A model generated the notes under the pieces. The model had not been told where the DNA came from and searched no databases. It saw only the letters and a program-made list of their open reading frames with translations. A DNA stretch of 64,000 nucleotides, from the NCBI GenBank assembly GCA_037178625.1, contig CM074128.1, positions 2,294,001-2,358,000 of the forward strand, given 5' to 3'. The translations under genes were made by a program, and so were the position numbers. Positions 22,657 to 37,516 of this stretch are shown piece after piece; the first letter of the stretch is position 1; every line of letters starts with the position of its first letter. The stretch comes from Skeletonema tropicum (Eukaryota; Bacillariophyta; Thalassiosirophyceae; Thalassiosirales; Thalassiosiraceae).

Positions 22657-25138
22657 TGGAGAAGATGTTCCCATGACCTCCACTTCAGCAATATTCAAAT
22701 TGTCATATTTCTGTCTTGATCACTCGAACAAACCTCCCCTGAACACCGCCGAAGTCAAACGTATACACTGCTTGAAGCTCCGAGCCAATGGATTGAGTAG
22801 CGACAACATCATAAGCATCATCCAGAATCTCGACATTCGAATTGAGAATCTTCTCTTGCCCCGTGAGACCGTCACACCGGTTGTAGACCGAAACGCTCGT
22901 AATTGTATGTTGCTTGCCTACTCCAAGATCAACCATCCACCAGGCCGGCGCGAGTCGTACGTCCGGTACAAGTTTGCATTACAGATCCATTCTTCCAGTT
23001 GCAATTAGTATTCCCATCTATCGCGCGGATGGCTTCTCCACCATTACATGTAGAATGCTGTGATGCAAAGGCATCAGCGTGGAGAGCAAGGTTGACAGTT
23101 GGGCCAGGCTGAGATGTTGGAAGTGGGGTAGACGGAGGAGATGGCTCGTTGATGGGCTGAGCCGACGGAACTGGAGTTGGCAATGGTGTGGGAAGTGCAG
23201 ATGCAGATGGCTGGGGAGTAGGGGGCTTTGTTGGGGCGGCAGTCGTGGAGATTGGCTGAAAAGTTGGCAAAGGTGTGATAGGGAAGGTCGGAGGCGGTGT
23301 CAGCGAAGTGGGGGGCGGAGTTGGCTGGGTACCTGTCGTTGAAGATGTTCCCATGACCTCCACTTCAGCAATATTCAAATTGTCATTTTCTGTCTTGATC
23401 ACTCGAACAAACCTCCCCTGAACACCGCCGAAGTCAAACGTATACACTGCTTGAAGCTCCGAGCCAATGGATTGAGTAGCAACAACATCATAAGCATCAT
23501 CCAGAATCTCGACATTCGAATTGAGAATCTTCTCTTGCCCCGTGAGACCGTCACACCGGTTGTAGACCGAAACGCTCGTAATTGAATGTTGCTTGCCTAC
23601 TCCAAGATCAACCATCCACCAGGCCGGCGCGGTCGTACGTCCGGTACAAGTTTGCATTACAGATCCATTCTTCCAGTTGCAATTAGTATTCCCATCTATC
23701 GCGCGGATGGCTTCTCCACCATTACATGTAGAATGCTGTGATGCAAAGGCATCAGCGTGGAGAGCAAGGTTGACAGTTGGACCAGGCTGAGATGTTGGAA
23801 GTGGGGTAGACGGAGGAGATGGCTCGTTGATGGGCTGAGCCGACGGAACTGGAGTTGGCAATGGTGTGGGAGGTGCAGATGCAGATGGCTGGGGAGTAGG
23901 GGGCTTTGTTGGGGCGGCAGTCGTGGAGATTGGCTGAAAAGTTGGCAAAGGTGTGATAGGGAAGGTCGGAGGCGGTGTCAGCGAAGTGGGGGGCGGAGTT
24001 GGCTGGGTACCTGTCGTTGAAGATGTTCCCATGACCTCCACTTCAGCAATATTCAAATTGTCATTTTCTGTCTTGATCACTCGAACAAACCTCCCCTGAA
24101 CACCGCCGAAGTCAAACGTATACACTGCTTGAAGCTCCGAGCCAATGGATTGAGTAGCAACAACATCATAAGCATCATCCAGAATCTCGACATTCGAATT
24201 GAGAATCTTCTCTTGCCCCGTGAGACCGTCACACCGGTTGTAGACCGAAACGCTCGTAATTGAATGTTGCTTGCCTACTCCAAGATCAACCATCCACCAG
24301 GCCGGCGCGGTCGTACGTCCGGTACAAGTTTGCATTACAGATCCATTCTTCCAGTTGCAATTAGTATTCCCATCTATCGCGCGGATGGCTTCTCCACCAT
24401 TACATGTAGAATGCTGTGATGCAAAGGCATCAGCGTGGAGAGCAAGGTTGACAGTTGGACCAGGCTGAGATGTTGGAAGTGGGGTAGACGGAGGAGATGG
24501 CTCGTTGATGGGCTGAGCCGACGGAACTGGAGTTGGCAATGGTGTGGGAGGTGCAGATGCAGATGGCTGGGGAGTAGGGGGCTTTGTTGGGGCGGCAGTC
24601 GTGGAGATTGGCTGAAAAGTTGGCAAAGGTGTGATAGGGAAGGTCGGAGGCGGTGTCAGCGAAGTGGGGGGCGGAGTTGGCTGGGTACCTGTCGTTGAAG
24701 ATGTTCCCATGACCTCCACTTCAGCAATATTCAAATTGTCATTTTCTGTCTTGATCACTCGAACAAACCTCCCCTGAACACCGCCGAAGTCAAACGTATA
24801 CACTGCTTGAAGCTCCGAGCCAATGGATTGAGTAGCAACAACATCATAAGCATCATCCAGAATCTCGACATTCGAATTGAGAATCTTCTCTTGCCCCGTG
24901 AGACCGTCACACCGGTTGTAGACCGAAACGCTCGTAATTGAATGTTGCTTGCCTACTCCAAGATCAACCATCCACCAGGCCGGCGCGGTCGTACGTCCGG
25001 TACAAGTTTGCATTACAGATCCATTCTTCCAGTTGCAATTAGTATTCCCATCTATCGCGCGGATGGCTTCTCCACCATTACATGTAGAATGCTGTGATGC
25101 AAAGGCATCAGCGTGGAGAGCAAGGTTGACAGTTGGAC
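22657..25138 (-). repeat. F5/8 type C module array, unit 2 (4 modules)
   Basis: Modules at 24693-25138, 24015-24460, 23337-23782 and 22657-23104. All are type A as in unit 1; one internal module has been added, the cleanest sign of unequal exchange within the array. The last module contains the two one-base insertions. Confidence 0.9.
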
Positions 25139-28100
25139 CAGGCTGAGTTGTTGGGGCGGCCGTTGTGGGAGTTGAAGACGGCTGAGGAGTAGTGGGCGGA
25201 GTTGGTAACGGTGTGGGGCTGCTTGTTGGCTGGGTTGATGGCTGTGTTGTTAACAATAGAAGAGAAGTTTTCGTTAGACCAGAACAGAGAGTCAGTGGAA
25301 AAGGGCACTGAACACATCTTCAAAAATCCATACCTTATGAGTTGGCAAATTTGTTGGCACAGAAAATGTTGGCTTGCTGGTTGGTGGAGGAGTGCTTGTA
25401 GGTGCAGACAACAAATCCATCCGATCAAGATTCGGCCCACCTTCACCAGTTGACGCAGTGATCCTTACCACATTATTTCCAGGTAAACATGTCGTCTCGA
25501 CATAGTCATATTTCCATGCATCCCACGATGCAGTTGAAGAGAAAGTCACCGTTCCAGAGTCAACTCCATTTATCTTCAAAGTGCAAGACCTAGGTAGGCT
25601 AGCACCTACTGAATAACGGAATCCCAAGGTACATGCACCTCCTGCCCCTCCGTCGACAGTGTTGAACTCAACCCACGAACCTTTACCGCCCATGTTTGCG
25701 TAACCCTCGCCAGTCCATCCAGAGTTGCCAGAGCTGACCTTTCCTGAAGCATCCCAAGATTGATCTTCGGCTTGGTAAATAGTGCGAGGTGCTTGCGTTG
25801 GTGCTGAAGTTAGTGGAATTGTTGGCGGCCAGGTGACAGTCTCACAACCTGAACAGGTACAAGCTCCATCAAGGAAGAGGTCCTTGTCAGTGAAGAGCTC
25901 AGTGCATGTATCAAAACTGTTACGATTGGGAATGGCTTCATTGAGCTCATCTTCATCATGAAGACCCATCCACTGTCCAATGCCGTTCCAAACGGCATCC
26001 CAAGATGTTGTTGGAATAAAGCGTCCGCGGCCAATCCAGTTAGGGTGGTCAGGAGTGAGTGGCTGAGGATATCTTCCCAAGATCTTGCCGCCTTTTACTG
26101 AGCCTCCAACCATGAAGTAATTACCACCCCAAGCATGCTATCGTATTTGATATTGGTGACAAATATGTGAAAGAAAAGGTTTATGTGTGTGAGCTGGAAT
26201 AAGAGCACAATATGAAATGACAAACAAATTGCACGAAGAACTCACGTCAGAACCCCCGCTACTATTGGGGTTGAGAGAACGACCAAAATCACTTCCCATC
26301 ACGAGGACGGTACTTTCCCACAAGTCATTGCTTTTTAGCGCGCTAACAAAGTTTGTGATAGCGTCGTCGACGCTCTTGAATTTGCCAGAGACATCATTAC
26401 TTCCGTGATGATCATACCCTTCATGCTTGACCACGTAAAACTCACGATTTACCTTTCGGTACTCTCTGGATTTCATAGATTTCATCACTGATCCAAACCT
26501 ACTGTTCAAACTACCTTCGCCTGGGTATGTGTGGTCAGAAAATTGTGGCAGCTGAGCAAACTCTATCGCCTCTTCATGTTCGAAGAGCCCTGATGCAACT
26601 TTCGACGACCACGCTTCACTCATAACGCCATTATCATGCTGTCCAACACCATTCAGTTCCTTCACAATGTCGTATATATTTTCCACAGTGGGATTTTTAT
26701 TCAAACTGTCGACAACTTTGGTAGTGACCCCTCGAATTGGGTGGTTGTACTGTGTATCTCCGGTCAACATGGCACTACCAGCGCCTGCAGCATTAGCGGC
26801 AGTTTGATATCCACGAAGCTTGAGCTGGTCTAACATTCTCCCAAAGACTCCTGAGTTCGGTCGCTCATTGAAAGCATCGTTGCGATAGAACTCATGCACC
26901 ATTGAGTTGTGTGCACCCAGTTGAAAAGGGGTTTCCCCATTCCAATCATCATGCTTCGTCACTGTTTGAATCAGGCCAGAAAACAAGTATTTGTGAGACG
27001 ACAAGTCAATGAAGAAAATCTAAAAATGAACCATTCATGCCACTCACCGGTTTTGGCTAAAATCCCAGTGTTTGGGAAAAAGATAGCCTCGCCGTTGTTG
27101 TAGAGCTCTGCTAAGTAATCCAAGTCCTTGGTCACTCCAAAGGTATCGCAATTTTGTTCCGACGAGGCGGCTGAAATTGGTACAAGGTCGGAAAGAGGGA
27201 CAGCATGCGATGAACCTCTAGCATTCTTGTATTCTTGGTATTGATTTCCCTCGGCACAATTCCCATAAGGAACAAGTAGATTCCAGCTGTCAGCTCCTCC
27301 AAGCATCATGAGCAACACAACTGCCTTGTATGGTGCAGCTGGGGGATGGATATACCCAGAGATCTCTCTCACGTCGTTCGAGTTGCGAGTGACACTCGTA
27401 CTATGAAACTCTGGCGTTGCAAAAAGAAGCTGCTGCGCCATTCGAATGCTTTTGGCTACATTCCCGTTTGTGAATTCAGGTTCGACAGCAGACTTGATCA
27501 CAGCCCTATTCTTTGGTGTCAGCCTTCCTGAAGTCAGCAGCATACTCAAATCATCAAGGATGTCATCTACAGATGCTGTCGAGGGAGGCCAATACGTTGA
27601 GTGAGCAGGGGCTGTTTCGGTGTCACCTTCTTCATTGCATGACATTGACCAAGGTAAGCCGACTCTATAACCTTCGAGGGAGTCCGCGTAGCACCCTTTT
27701 AAGCCAAACTTGACCAAGCCGAATATTCCCTCATGCAGTTCCAACAGATTATCACCAGAAAGGACCATTGATTCAGGCGCTACCAAGCCAGCAGTTAGAA
27801 GAGCTGGAACATTAGGAGTGTATTCAGAGAGAAAAAAGCTGAAAACACTCGGGGCTTCGTAGCTGCCCTGACCGATTCTTGACTCGAGCGACATGAGAGT
27901 TGAAAGGCTCAAAGGTTGGTCAAAGCTGACGCCCATACTGTAGGTGTAGGAGGAATAGGGGAGGCAACGGTTAAAAGATGAATGGGATTGGCGAGCAATG
28001 AAACGGATTCTGTAGTTCGATGTACATGAGCAATCTCTCACCTCCTGAAGAAAGACAAAACCTTCACCAAAGGTTCTCGAATGTGCCCATGTGCTGGGTC

Positions 28101-31100
28101 GCTGTCAAGGACCGGCTTACGGGTCTCGTCATCAAGAAGGATTGCAGCTACCAAAGCACCAAGGTCGCCATAAGAACCCGATCCAAATCTGCCATTGTCA
28201 TAACTTCCAGTTGCGTAGGCAGTTGCGACCCGCTCAATGAATGCTGGCGATGGATTGGCTGGAGATGGGATAGAAAGACTTTTATTAGCGAGCCCAGGAA
28301 CGAAGCACAATCAAGAGAAAAACCAGGCAAAGAATACTCACAAATTCCAAAACGTTGAACTATTCTAGTCGCCATGAAAGGGGGATGGGTGGGATGATAG
28401 AACAAAGAATCCAACACAGCGTCTACTTCATAATGCATATCCCTAATTTCGGGATCAACCAAATTGATGAATTGCACGGGGTTACGGAAGGAATAGTCGT
28501 TACTGCCCGAGATGTGCACGGTTGAGTGCATATTTTTGAGGAAATATGCTTTGCTCTTGTTTGTGAAGGCAAAGATAGAGTCCGACGCAAGTGATGAGCA
28601 ATCACCAGACTTAGAATAGACGGTCACGCCTTCAATTCCGCAGTTGAGGGAATTGTAGGTACCAGCGTCGAATGTTGATGGATCAACTGCACCGGTTCTT
28701 AAATCCGTCAAGAGTTGATCAATTGACATAGAACTATCCGCAGAGGCAAAGACAGCGCTATCGACTACTGTTGTATCGCAAATACAGTACTTGCCTTCGT
28801 GGACTTCACAAGACGCGCCTCCAGCAATAAGGTTGAGACAGGCGTTCATGTCACTGGGGTAAATGTCATCTGCCCAGTACGTCTTGAAAAAGTTGAGAGT
28901 GTCTGAACTAACCTTCGGTTCCACTTGAGCTGTGCCAGCATGGTCAGGCTCTACCTCGTTGACGATAGCTGTGTATCCGGACTCAAAATCAATCTTCACT
29001 TGCACACTACACCAGGCGTTCGCCCAGGAATGAAATGATGTACTGATCCCATCGACGCATGGCCCTGATTTACTCGTGTTTTCTCTCACTTCCCAGGGGT
29101 GACTTTGCATTTCGCCATTCGCAGCGCATAATGCCTCAGCACCAGTGTAGGTCACTCGCTCTCCTTGATAATGACAATAAATCTTGCTGATCGTCTGCGA
29201 TGAGTCTGATGACGCACACATAGGAGTGGCAATGCTCAGGTTGGGGTTGCCGCAGAAACTTGGACCGATAATGTTGTTACTCGTGATTACACCTTGAGTC
29301 GCTTTCTTCGCATTGTCAAAGAATGATAATTCAACACAGGGTTGTCTCACATATTCATCTGTCGAGAGTGGTGAAGAGAATAATAGGCATATGTTAGAAA
29401 GCTCAAGGCAAATAGTATAGTTGTTACTGACAGGCACACACGTAGAGAACCAACTCACAATAAATAGGGTTCGCGAGACCAACAGATAGCTCCACAGTCC
29501 TGATCGTATCGACAGCAAACTCGTCTCCCAACATTGCAGCAGCATCGTAAGCAAGGTTTTCATCCAACACAACCTTGGAGGGTAATGTGCAGTCTCCGTT
29601 GGTGTCATAAGCGCAGAGCTTTGCATACAACGGTGAAGAGGGAAGGACTCGCAATCGAAGGTAGTCGGGATTCTCTACAAAAGCTTCACTATCATGCTGG
29701 AACTCTGGGTTTGGTTTGGACCCAAGTGCATAGTATGTTGCGCCCTTCCGAAGAAAATGTTTGTCTGGCAAGTCTTCACAAAGGGCAACATGGTCTCCAA
29801 TGTATCCATCTTGAAGGTTGTTTTTTGGGAACATATCACGCCATTGGGTCTTCATTCTCATAGGATCAATTATTTTGTCATTCCATTGGCTAAATTGATT
29901 TGAGGGTTTGAGAAGAAAGAGTCGTAATATTAGACACAAAACAATATTTCGCTCACGAAAATAGTCAACACTCCATGAGACTCACCGTTCGGCCACTGAC
30001 ACTCCACCTCTTTCATTCCTATCACTGAGTCCTGTCCAGGCTCGGGCATATGACACAATATCGTCGAACGAATATGTTTCATCTACGAGACCGTTTTCTT
30101 TCATGATGTATGTTCCATCCATGTTCATTTTGTACAAGCCAAGGCTGAAAACAATTGATGGCCAACGAAGTTAGATTCTGCTCGCACAAAGTCGAAAAGG
30201 AGACATACGCAACAAGCATGATCATCCTCACCTAAATAGCTGCATAATCTCACGAGCAAAGTTCTCATCTGGGTGGTTTAGAGTCCCATATTTCTCGATG
30301 TTGTATTGGAGGCTCTTGTTGTCCTGGTAATCCAACCACTTTCCCATGATGAGATTATAACTGAATTCCTTCATAAGTTCCCGATAGTTTCCAAATGCGT
30401 GATTTACAAACATGTCATAGAAAGCAATATAATGTTCTGTGACTTCATTGAAGGTTCCTCCACTTCCAGGCAACCCTACTGCGATAATTTGAGATAGATT
30501 CCAGGCCATCTTTTGACGAAGTTGGTCGACTCCTTTGAGAGCTAGAGTGGCTGAAATGTAGATGCGAAGAAGTATGTTAGAATAAGCAAGAGTCACGTGG
30601 ACATGTCGTGATCAAAGAACACAATATCACTTTCACTTACTCCAGACTGTATGCCTTTGTGCTGAGTAATCATGGATACCCCAGTTTCGGTACCCAGTGC
30701 CCTCCGGTATAACTACAGTAAACCCATAGTCCCCATTAAAGGGATCTGATGCAACCTCACCAACTGATCCGCACACAATTTTTGGACCTTTATTTGGATT
30801 CAAATCCAAGGACTTGAATGTATCTTGGACGCCTGCGTCACTTAGTGGGGATGGAGCATTGTTGGTGGGGACATGATCGTCAAGAATTCCAACATTTGTG
30901 TAAGTGGAAAAGCCATTATCCTCTTCGCCATACAGCCAGACCATATCATTAATAGTAACCTTGGAACCAGAAATTTTCGTGTACTTCGTTGTTGAAGCAG
31001 ACGTCAAATCAAGGACTGATAGTTCAAGTGGGTGGACATGTTTCCAGCAGCTACCATCACCGGCACGGACGTTTCCAAGCTCCAACTTGGTATCATCTGC

Positions 31101-33160
31101 AGCGTCACAGCCACGAATATTTCGGAAAACATCGACCACGTTTGGATTGTAATCGATGTCAGTACGCATACCCCTGCTTGAGATTAAGTCGGAGAATGTC
31201 TTGAGGGTCGTCTCTCCAAGATTGGCCGTATTTGCGCAAACAGCATCATCTGGTCTACGAACCCAACGAGAGGTGGATCCCACACATGGTTTCTTGAGAT
31301 AAGCTCTTCCATTAGAGTCAACATCATCAGTGAATGGCAATGAAGTCAGGGCGTAGAGCTTTCTACCAGTGAGAGCTTTGATTCCACTGAGGTTTGCTTC
31401 AGTGATCTCAATTACTTCGTTTGGCGTCTCTTGTGGACTGCATACATTGAGCTCAAAAGAGAGCTTGCATCCATCCTCGTTAAGGGAGTGGCGTTCGACA
31501 TTTTGACACAAGACTGGCTTGCCTGCCACCTCATTCACATCATAGGTGTCCATAATGAGCTGACCACCTCCATCCATAAGCTATTTTGACAGAGGAAAGA
31601 ACAAATTCAAGAGAGAAATCAATCAGACACGCATTCATCATTCTCGATAGACGAGAGATAAAACAGTGAAGCAGTTCTTACCGGATTGTCCACGGTGTTC
31701 TCATAAAAGCTCAAGTGAGGATCATAAGCGAACACAACCCCATCTGCACTCCTACCAAACACAGTAGGAAAATATCCTGGGGGGCTACCATCACCGTCCA
31801 GTGGGAAGGGTTTCCTAAACGTGGGGAAGCCGTCACATTGATTGCTTCCTTCTAAAGCCGTAGTGTTGAGCAAAGCATTTTCGAAGGGCTTCACATAATC
31901 GCTGAAGAGAGGATAGTCATCAGCGTTTTCAATAGTGGGTAGATCATCCGATTTGAAGACGGGAAGGTCGACTAAGTTGAAGGGAAGAATACTTGCGTTT
32001 CCCTCTATACCCGCCACGGATACCTCAGGATTACCAACCTTGATTTCAATGTGACTATCATCTCCAGAGGATGGCTGCACTGAGATAGGACATCCTGCAG
32101 TTGAAATTGAACACAGAGAGGCATGAGTCAAATTCAAAAGAGGCCAAAGATGTCTGTCATACCAAGATAGAGTAACTGTAACTCACCAACACAATCAGCG
32201 GCCCAGTGATGGCCTTGCTGATGAAGAATCTTGTATCTGTGACCTAACTTCAAGGAGTATTCAGTGCCCCTGACAGAACCGATGGGGAAAGTTGTGGTGA
32301 CTGTTCGAAAACTTCCGTCGACTTTCCAAATATACTTGCCATCAATCAAGTCCACAGTCAAGTGCTTGCTCCAACCAGTCTTCCTGTTACTCAACCCGTC
32401 CAACGAAGAAAGGGCATACCTCCTCCAACGGGAGTGAAGTTCGCATGGACGTGGACCTGTTGCTCCGACTTTGTATGCGAATTCAAACTTGGGGTTTGTG
32501 TGTGAACGATAGAACTCACGATGGGATCCGACAGGAAGAGCGAGCTGGTCTTCAACCCACGAAGCGAAATCGTTTGAAGAGGCTGTCATGGCATCAATCG
32601 TTTCTCTTGTTGCGCCAAAGGTTGCCTGGACGCGCAGAGAGATACAACAAATGCAATGATAACATAGTGAGTTGAGAGTATGAAAAGATTCTTACGTGCA
32701 GTCTCTGATCTAAGCTAAAACTCACCTGTTCCAAGAAACGAGTAGCTTCGGCTTCCTCAGAAATACCATATGTATGGCTCTCCAAAATGTACTCGAAACC
32801 TTGATCCAACGCAGGCAACGTCACATCACACTCCATTGCACTCCCTTGAGTGCAATCTACTACCACACCACTGCCAGTCTTGGCAAGTGCTCCTGCGCTA
32901 CGCTCCCAGTCCCTTCCTGCGTAGGAGCGAGAGGCAGCTACACGTTCCCCTCCACTGGAAGCGTTGCGTCTTACAATGAGACAGAGGCCATTGGAGGGTG
33001 ATACTCGTGGTAGACGAATGGTGGTTACTCCATCAGCGGGTGAGATGGATAGAGAAATGGACCCTGCTGATGGACATGCATAGGTCGCTTGGGCATCGAC
33101 ATTTGAAGTTGAAGGAAACGTCCATGCACAAATGAGAGTAGATAGTGCATAAAACTTCAT
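22929..33160 (-). CDS. Giant DUF1800-DUF1501-lectin protein, unit 2 (four modules, last one frameshifted)
   Basis: Exons 1-12 are those of unit 1 shifted by 19387 (33160-32726 through 26137-25334); exon 13 starts at 25241. It carries four F5/8C modules instead of three. In the fourth, one extra A near 22952 changes ...TGRTTAPAWW into RTTRAGLVDG followed by a stop at 22929, which removes the last two thirds of that module; a second extra A lies near 22698. Without these insertions the protein would end at 22654 as in unit 1. As read, about 3,030 residues. Both insertions fall at bases where the two module types differ, so they may be consensus errors rather than real mutations. Confidence 0.75.
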
Positions 33161-34420
33161 GCTATGCTAGTACTTGATCTTCTCTTGGGGAAAGTATCTA
33201 GAATCTGGAATTAATCTGTGTAAACTGAAATCTGCAAACTGAAATCAGCAGTAGACGAAGAAGGCCGACAAAGATTAGTACGAGAGAGGTAGAATAAATT
33301 GAATGCAATCAACAGAAGATTCCATATCGCTGCTTACCAATTGTAATTTTTCGCTCTGCTTGTTATATAACAGAAATTTTAAGTACGTCAGGTGTGCCTG
33401 CAGCTGCAGTAATTATCAATTACATTATTGTACTTATCACTCTCCTCTCTCGCTCTCTCAACTTTAGAAGGAACCTTAGGGGGGATGCGTGAATGGATCT
33501 TTTTGGATGCGTGAAACACTCCGGTTTAAGTATGTATGTGCAAAGGGTTGAACTTTATAACTCACCTGTTTACATACGTAGGAACAATACAACCTTGTAG
33601 GCGTCGGTCATTTGAGGCCGCCGCAGAACCGAATGAGAATGATACGACTGTGTATTTTTAGCGTTTAGTACCGCCAAAGACAATCGTCTTGTCTCAGGCA
33701 GTCAAGGTCGTGAACTGACAGAAGAGTACAATACCTTCTCATTCTTAAAATATCTTTTTACACAGTGCGATACTTACTTTACTTAGGAACCATACATAAG
33801 TAAGTATAGAACTTTTAGGCCTTCGGTCATTAATGACCTTATCAGTACCGTAACATGTAATTAGGCAGGATAGGAAGCAAGTTAGATTATGTATTTTAGT
33901 CATGGCTGGCCGGATGATATGGTATCATGCTTATGTATAAGTAAGTAAATACAACTTATTGTGTGTCTGTGACTGAAGTGCTATCTAACAAAAAATAAAG
34001 ATACACTGTAGTGGTCTTCTACAGCAGTGCGTGGCGAAGACAGAAGATACTCAAAACAAGCGAGCTGTTGCACGAAAGATATCTGAGACCGTATTGCGAA
34101 GAATAACCCCGACGTAAGCCCACAGAGATTGCAAATTCCGAATGTAATTGGTAGATTATTAATTGATCATACTATACTTCTTGTTTACGAAGATAAGTGA
34201 GCTCATGGTCACTTCTCTTCGTCCCTCTCTCTCGCTGCTTACTTAAACTTCTGTTGCTTGTGTTTGTCCGATCTGACTATGTCAGCCCAAGTGACTGTCG
34301 CACCGCTGTCCTGAATTCTGCCTCCAACACGAGCGACCTTACTTCTCTCTGTTCAATTTATGAACCAATATCAAATATCAAATATAAGATAAAGAGTTAT
34401 TACTAAATTACCGAAGCGGG
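33161..34420. other. Non-coding stretch, unit 2
   Basis: Same content as 13774-15033 at offset 19387. No gene seen. Confidence 0.5.
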
Positions 34421-35407
34421 ATGACTACGCTTTCTTATCAACTTATTCAGCGGACAGCAATAGTAATAGTGAGGAGCTTGGTGGCTTTGTCGATAGTCAG
34501 TACTTGTGGATGTGTCTCCAACGCCATTGCAAAATGGGTCGATGTAATGCTCCAACCAATTGCGCAAGCCCAACAAAGCTACTTCAGAGACTCACAAGCG
34601 CTGAAAAAGCTATTGGATAATCTCCATATCCCCTCCAATGTCTCAGTCTTTTCCTTCGATGCAGTTGCCATGTATTCCAACATCAACAGCGAAGCCTGCC
34701 TCGAAGTTCTGACGGAGTATCTTAGAAGAGAGGATACAAGACAACAATTTCCTCACTACAATCCAGAAGCCCTCATTGAAGCAATTGCAATTGTCTTGAG
34801 AAGTAATGTGATGAAATTTGGAGATATCTTTGTTCGGCAAATAACGGGTGTAGCAATGGGAATCAATCCAGCTCCTCCAATCGCAACTATATTCTACGCT
34901 CTTCGAGAGAAATATGTTTTCAATAAATGGGCACACTGCATCCTTTTCAACCGCCGTTTTATCGACGATGGAATTGCATTCTGGATCCACCAACTACCTT
35001 TCGAGCGCGATGAACAATGTTGGAGTCAATTTAAAGCGGATATCAACAACTACTACGGCCTGGAATGGACTTTCACTCCGAGAGCAAAATCTGTCGACTT
35101 CATGGATATGAAAATATACATAGAAAACAATGGAATCGTCACAGATCTCTTTGAGAAGGAACTTGCCCTCTACCTCTACATCCCACCACACTCGGCTCAT
35201 CCTCCGAGTGGATTGAAAGGATTAGTAATCGGACAAGTCATCCGCATCTTTAGTCTCTGCTCAAGAATCGAAGATATACAGAGACACATCAAGAATCTCC
35301 ATGACCGCCTAGTTAGACGAGGATATTCACACCTGGACCTTCTGCCACTCTTTGAAGCGGCAGCCAAACATGCCGAAGCGGTCGTGTGGCATGTAGGGCA
35401 AAGCTAG
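34421..35407 (+). mobile_element. Truncated Penelope-like reverse transcriptase, unit 2
   Basis: Same 328-residue frame as in unit 1 (offset 19387), with all RT motifs kept. Confidence 0.72.
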
Positions 35408-36539
35408 AGGTTTCATCAAATTTACGTGTCCATTTATTCACACTGATTTTCATTTCGGCATTTGGATTAGGATTGTGATTTGCCATGTCGATTAAAGGGA
35501 CCAGGAAGCCTTGTATTTGTTCAATTTTCTTTTGGTTGAAAATTGATGCTGTTGGGAATGTACCAAATGGTCCTGAACCATACTGTTGTTCCTCCTCATA
35601 CATTGGATCAGGCACCATATTCCACGTTGTGAACCGTCTCGAACGTATCATAAAAGTAGCCCACTGCAACTCACTCTCATCAACATTGTTGTTCTGTGCA
35701 ATGGTTTGTATCATGCGTTTCCTGTCGAGTATCCGCTGAGTGTAGGTTGGGATACCAACTTCGTCAATAATCGAGTCGGACCAAAAGTCGGGCGTGAGTC
35801 CTTCTTCCTTGTCGTAGCTGTGATTGTCGATTGGTTTGGGTGGTAGAGAGGTCACGTAGGGAGCATAACAGTCACAATCCAATTCATAATCATATTCTGA
35901 ATGAGACTCCGAAGAAGAATCATCCTCACTCCGACCCTTGACGAAATTCTCCAAAAAGTACAATCCCTGCAACACATCCTCCACATCACCCTCATCCCAC
36001 GACTCATGATCATCCACACGATGATCAAAACCAGTCGGATAATCCTGTCTCAGCGTGTCCCCCACCAACAGCGCCACATGATACGGCACCTCGACAATCA
36101 ATTCATTCGATCGAATGTCCCTCTGAGCAAAGAGGCCTCTTAGTTGAGTTTTGGGGTGGTTGTCGATACGAATGTTCGATGTTGATGCGCTGCTGTCGGA
36201 GGATGATTCTTGTGTGATCCAGCTAAGTAGCTGTTTCTCACGTTGTTTCGTTTTGGAATCTGGTGAGAGGGAGGCTGTTTTGGTGGCTAGTGCTGAGAGG
36301 ATTGGTGTGACTGAAATTGAGGGTAATTGTTGTCGTCGTCGTCGTCGATTACGAGCAGCACGGTGCGAAGGCGGAAGCAGAGCTACTGGATCGATATTGT
36401 TATTTTGATGAGTGAGCTGTTTTGATAGCCAGAGAAGCGGGAATATTATTGGCGTCTGAAAGGATTCCGTTGGTGGAATAGTTAGTAGTAGCAGGCTGGT
36501 TAGCAGCAGCGTTGTCGGTAGTAGAGGGGCCTTCATCAT
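35313..36539 (-). pseudogene. SET-domain methyltransferase, 3'-truncated, unit 2
   Basis: Same truncated frame as in unit 1 (offset 19387); ATG at 36539, SET homology to about 35376. Confidence 0.7.
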
Positions 36540-37167
36540 GGTGGTGTAGTTGTGGCATCGACAGAATTTTGCAATGAATCGAATGAGAGCCAGGTTCAAT
36601 CCGGCACTGATGTCGCTGTCGCATCAAAAATCCACCAAGCACAGATCAACTCAAGCAGCTCAACAATGATATCTTTCCTTCTAGTAGTCCAATCAAGGCG
36701 ATAGGTGGCGTTTTGGAAAGCTCTCGAGCAGATCTATCGATTAGGCATGTAATCGACGTCATTGGACGAATTTGGTTGAATCGATCAGGCTAGAAACGGG
36801 GTTACTTTCTGCCCAGCTCGTCCAGATCTGGCTTCAGAGCCAGATTTTCAAAATAGAGGTCCAAATTATCAAAATTGACAATATGACCACCATTGGAATC
36901 GTCTCTTCAAGCGGAATCGATTATTATCATTCTTAGAATCAAAATGTATCCACACTGCTTGGCCAAGGCCTTGCTCAGGCTCAGACACTTGCAGACGCTG
37001 GTAAGAAAATGACAGATGGTACATGTGAAATACAAAAAAGCGACCACCTTCATCGACAAGATCCACAATAAACACAGCTCGCCTGGGAGGCTCGCCTAAG
37101 AACGCTTCGCTGAAGATACACAACATAGATCAGTGCCGTCAATGAACTTAGTTCCGGGTGGGCTCTA

Positions 37168-37516
37168 AACGCTGCGCTGAAGACACTACTACTAAGTCAG
37201 CCCCGTCAATGATAGTTGGCACCTGTATCGTCCAATACCTCCAACAGCATCACCCCCAACAGCAGCAGCACCCTAATCTCAACTCCGACCAATCCTCAAC
37301 AACAACAATGACTACTACTCCAAGTACTGCTGCTGTTGGAGATGGAGGATGCTGCTGTTGTTGTTGGGGATTGGTCGGAGAAGGAGGAGAGGATGGTGTT
37401 GCTGCTGGTACTACTAACAACAACAGCAGCAGCAGTACCATCGACAATGATGTTGGCTACTACTGCTGCTGCTGCTGTTGGACGATACACACGTTAAGTG
37501 TCTTCAGCGCAGCGTT
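37168..37516. mobile_element. Palindromic TIR element, unit 2
   Basis: Same element as in unit 1, with TIRs at 37168-37187 and 37497-37516. Confidence 0.58.
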
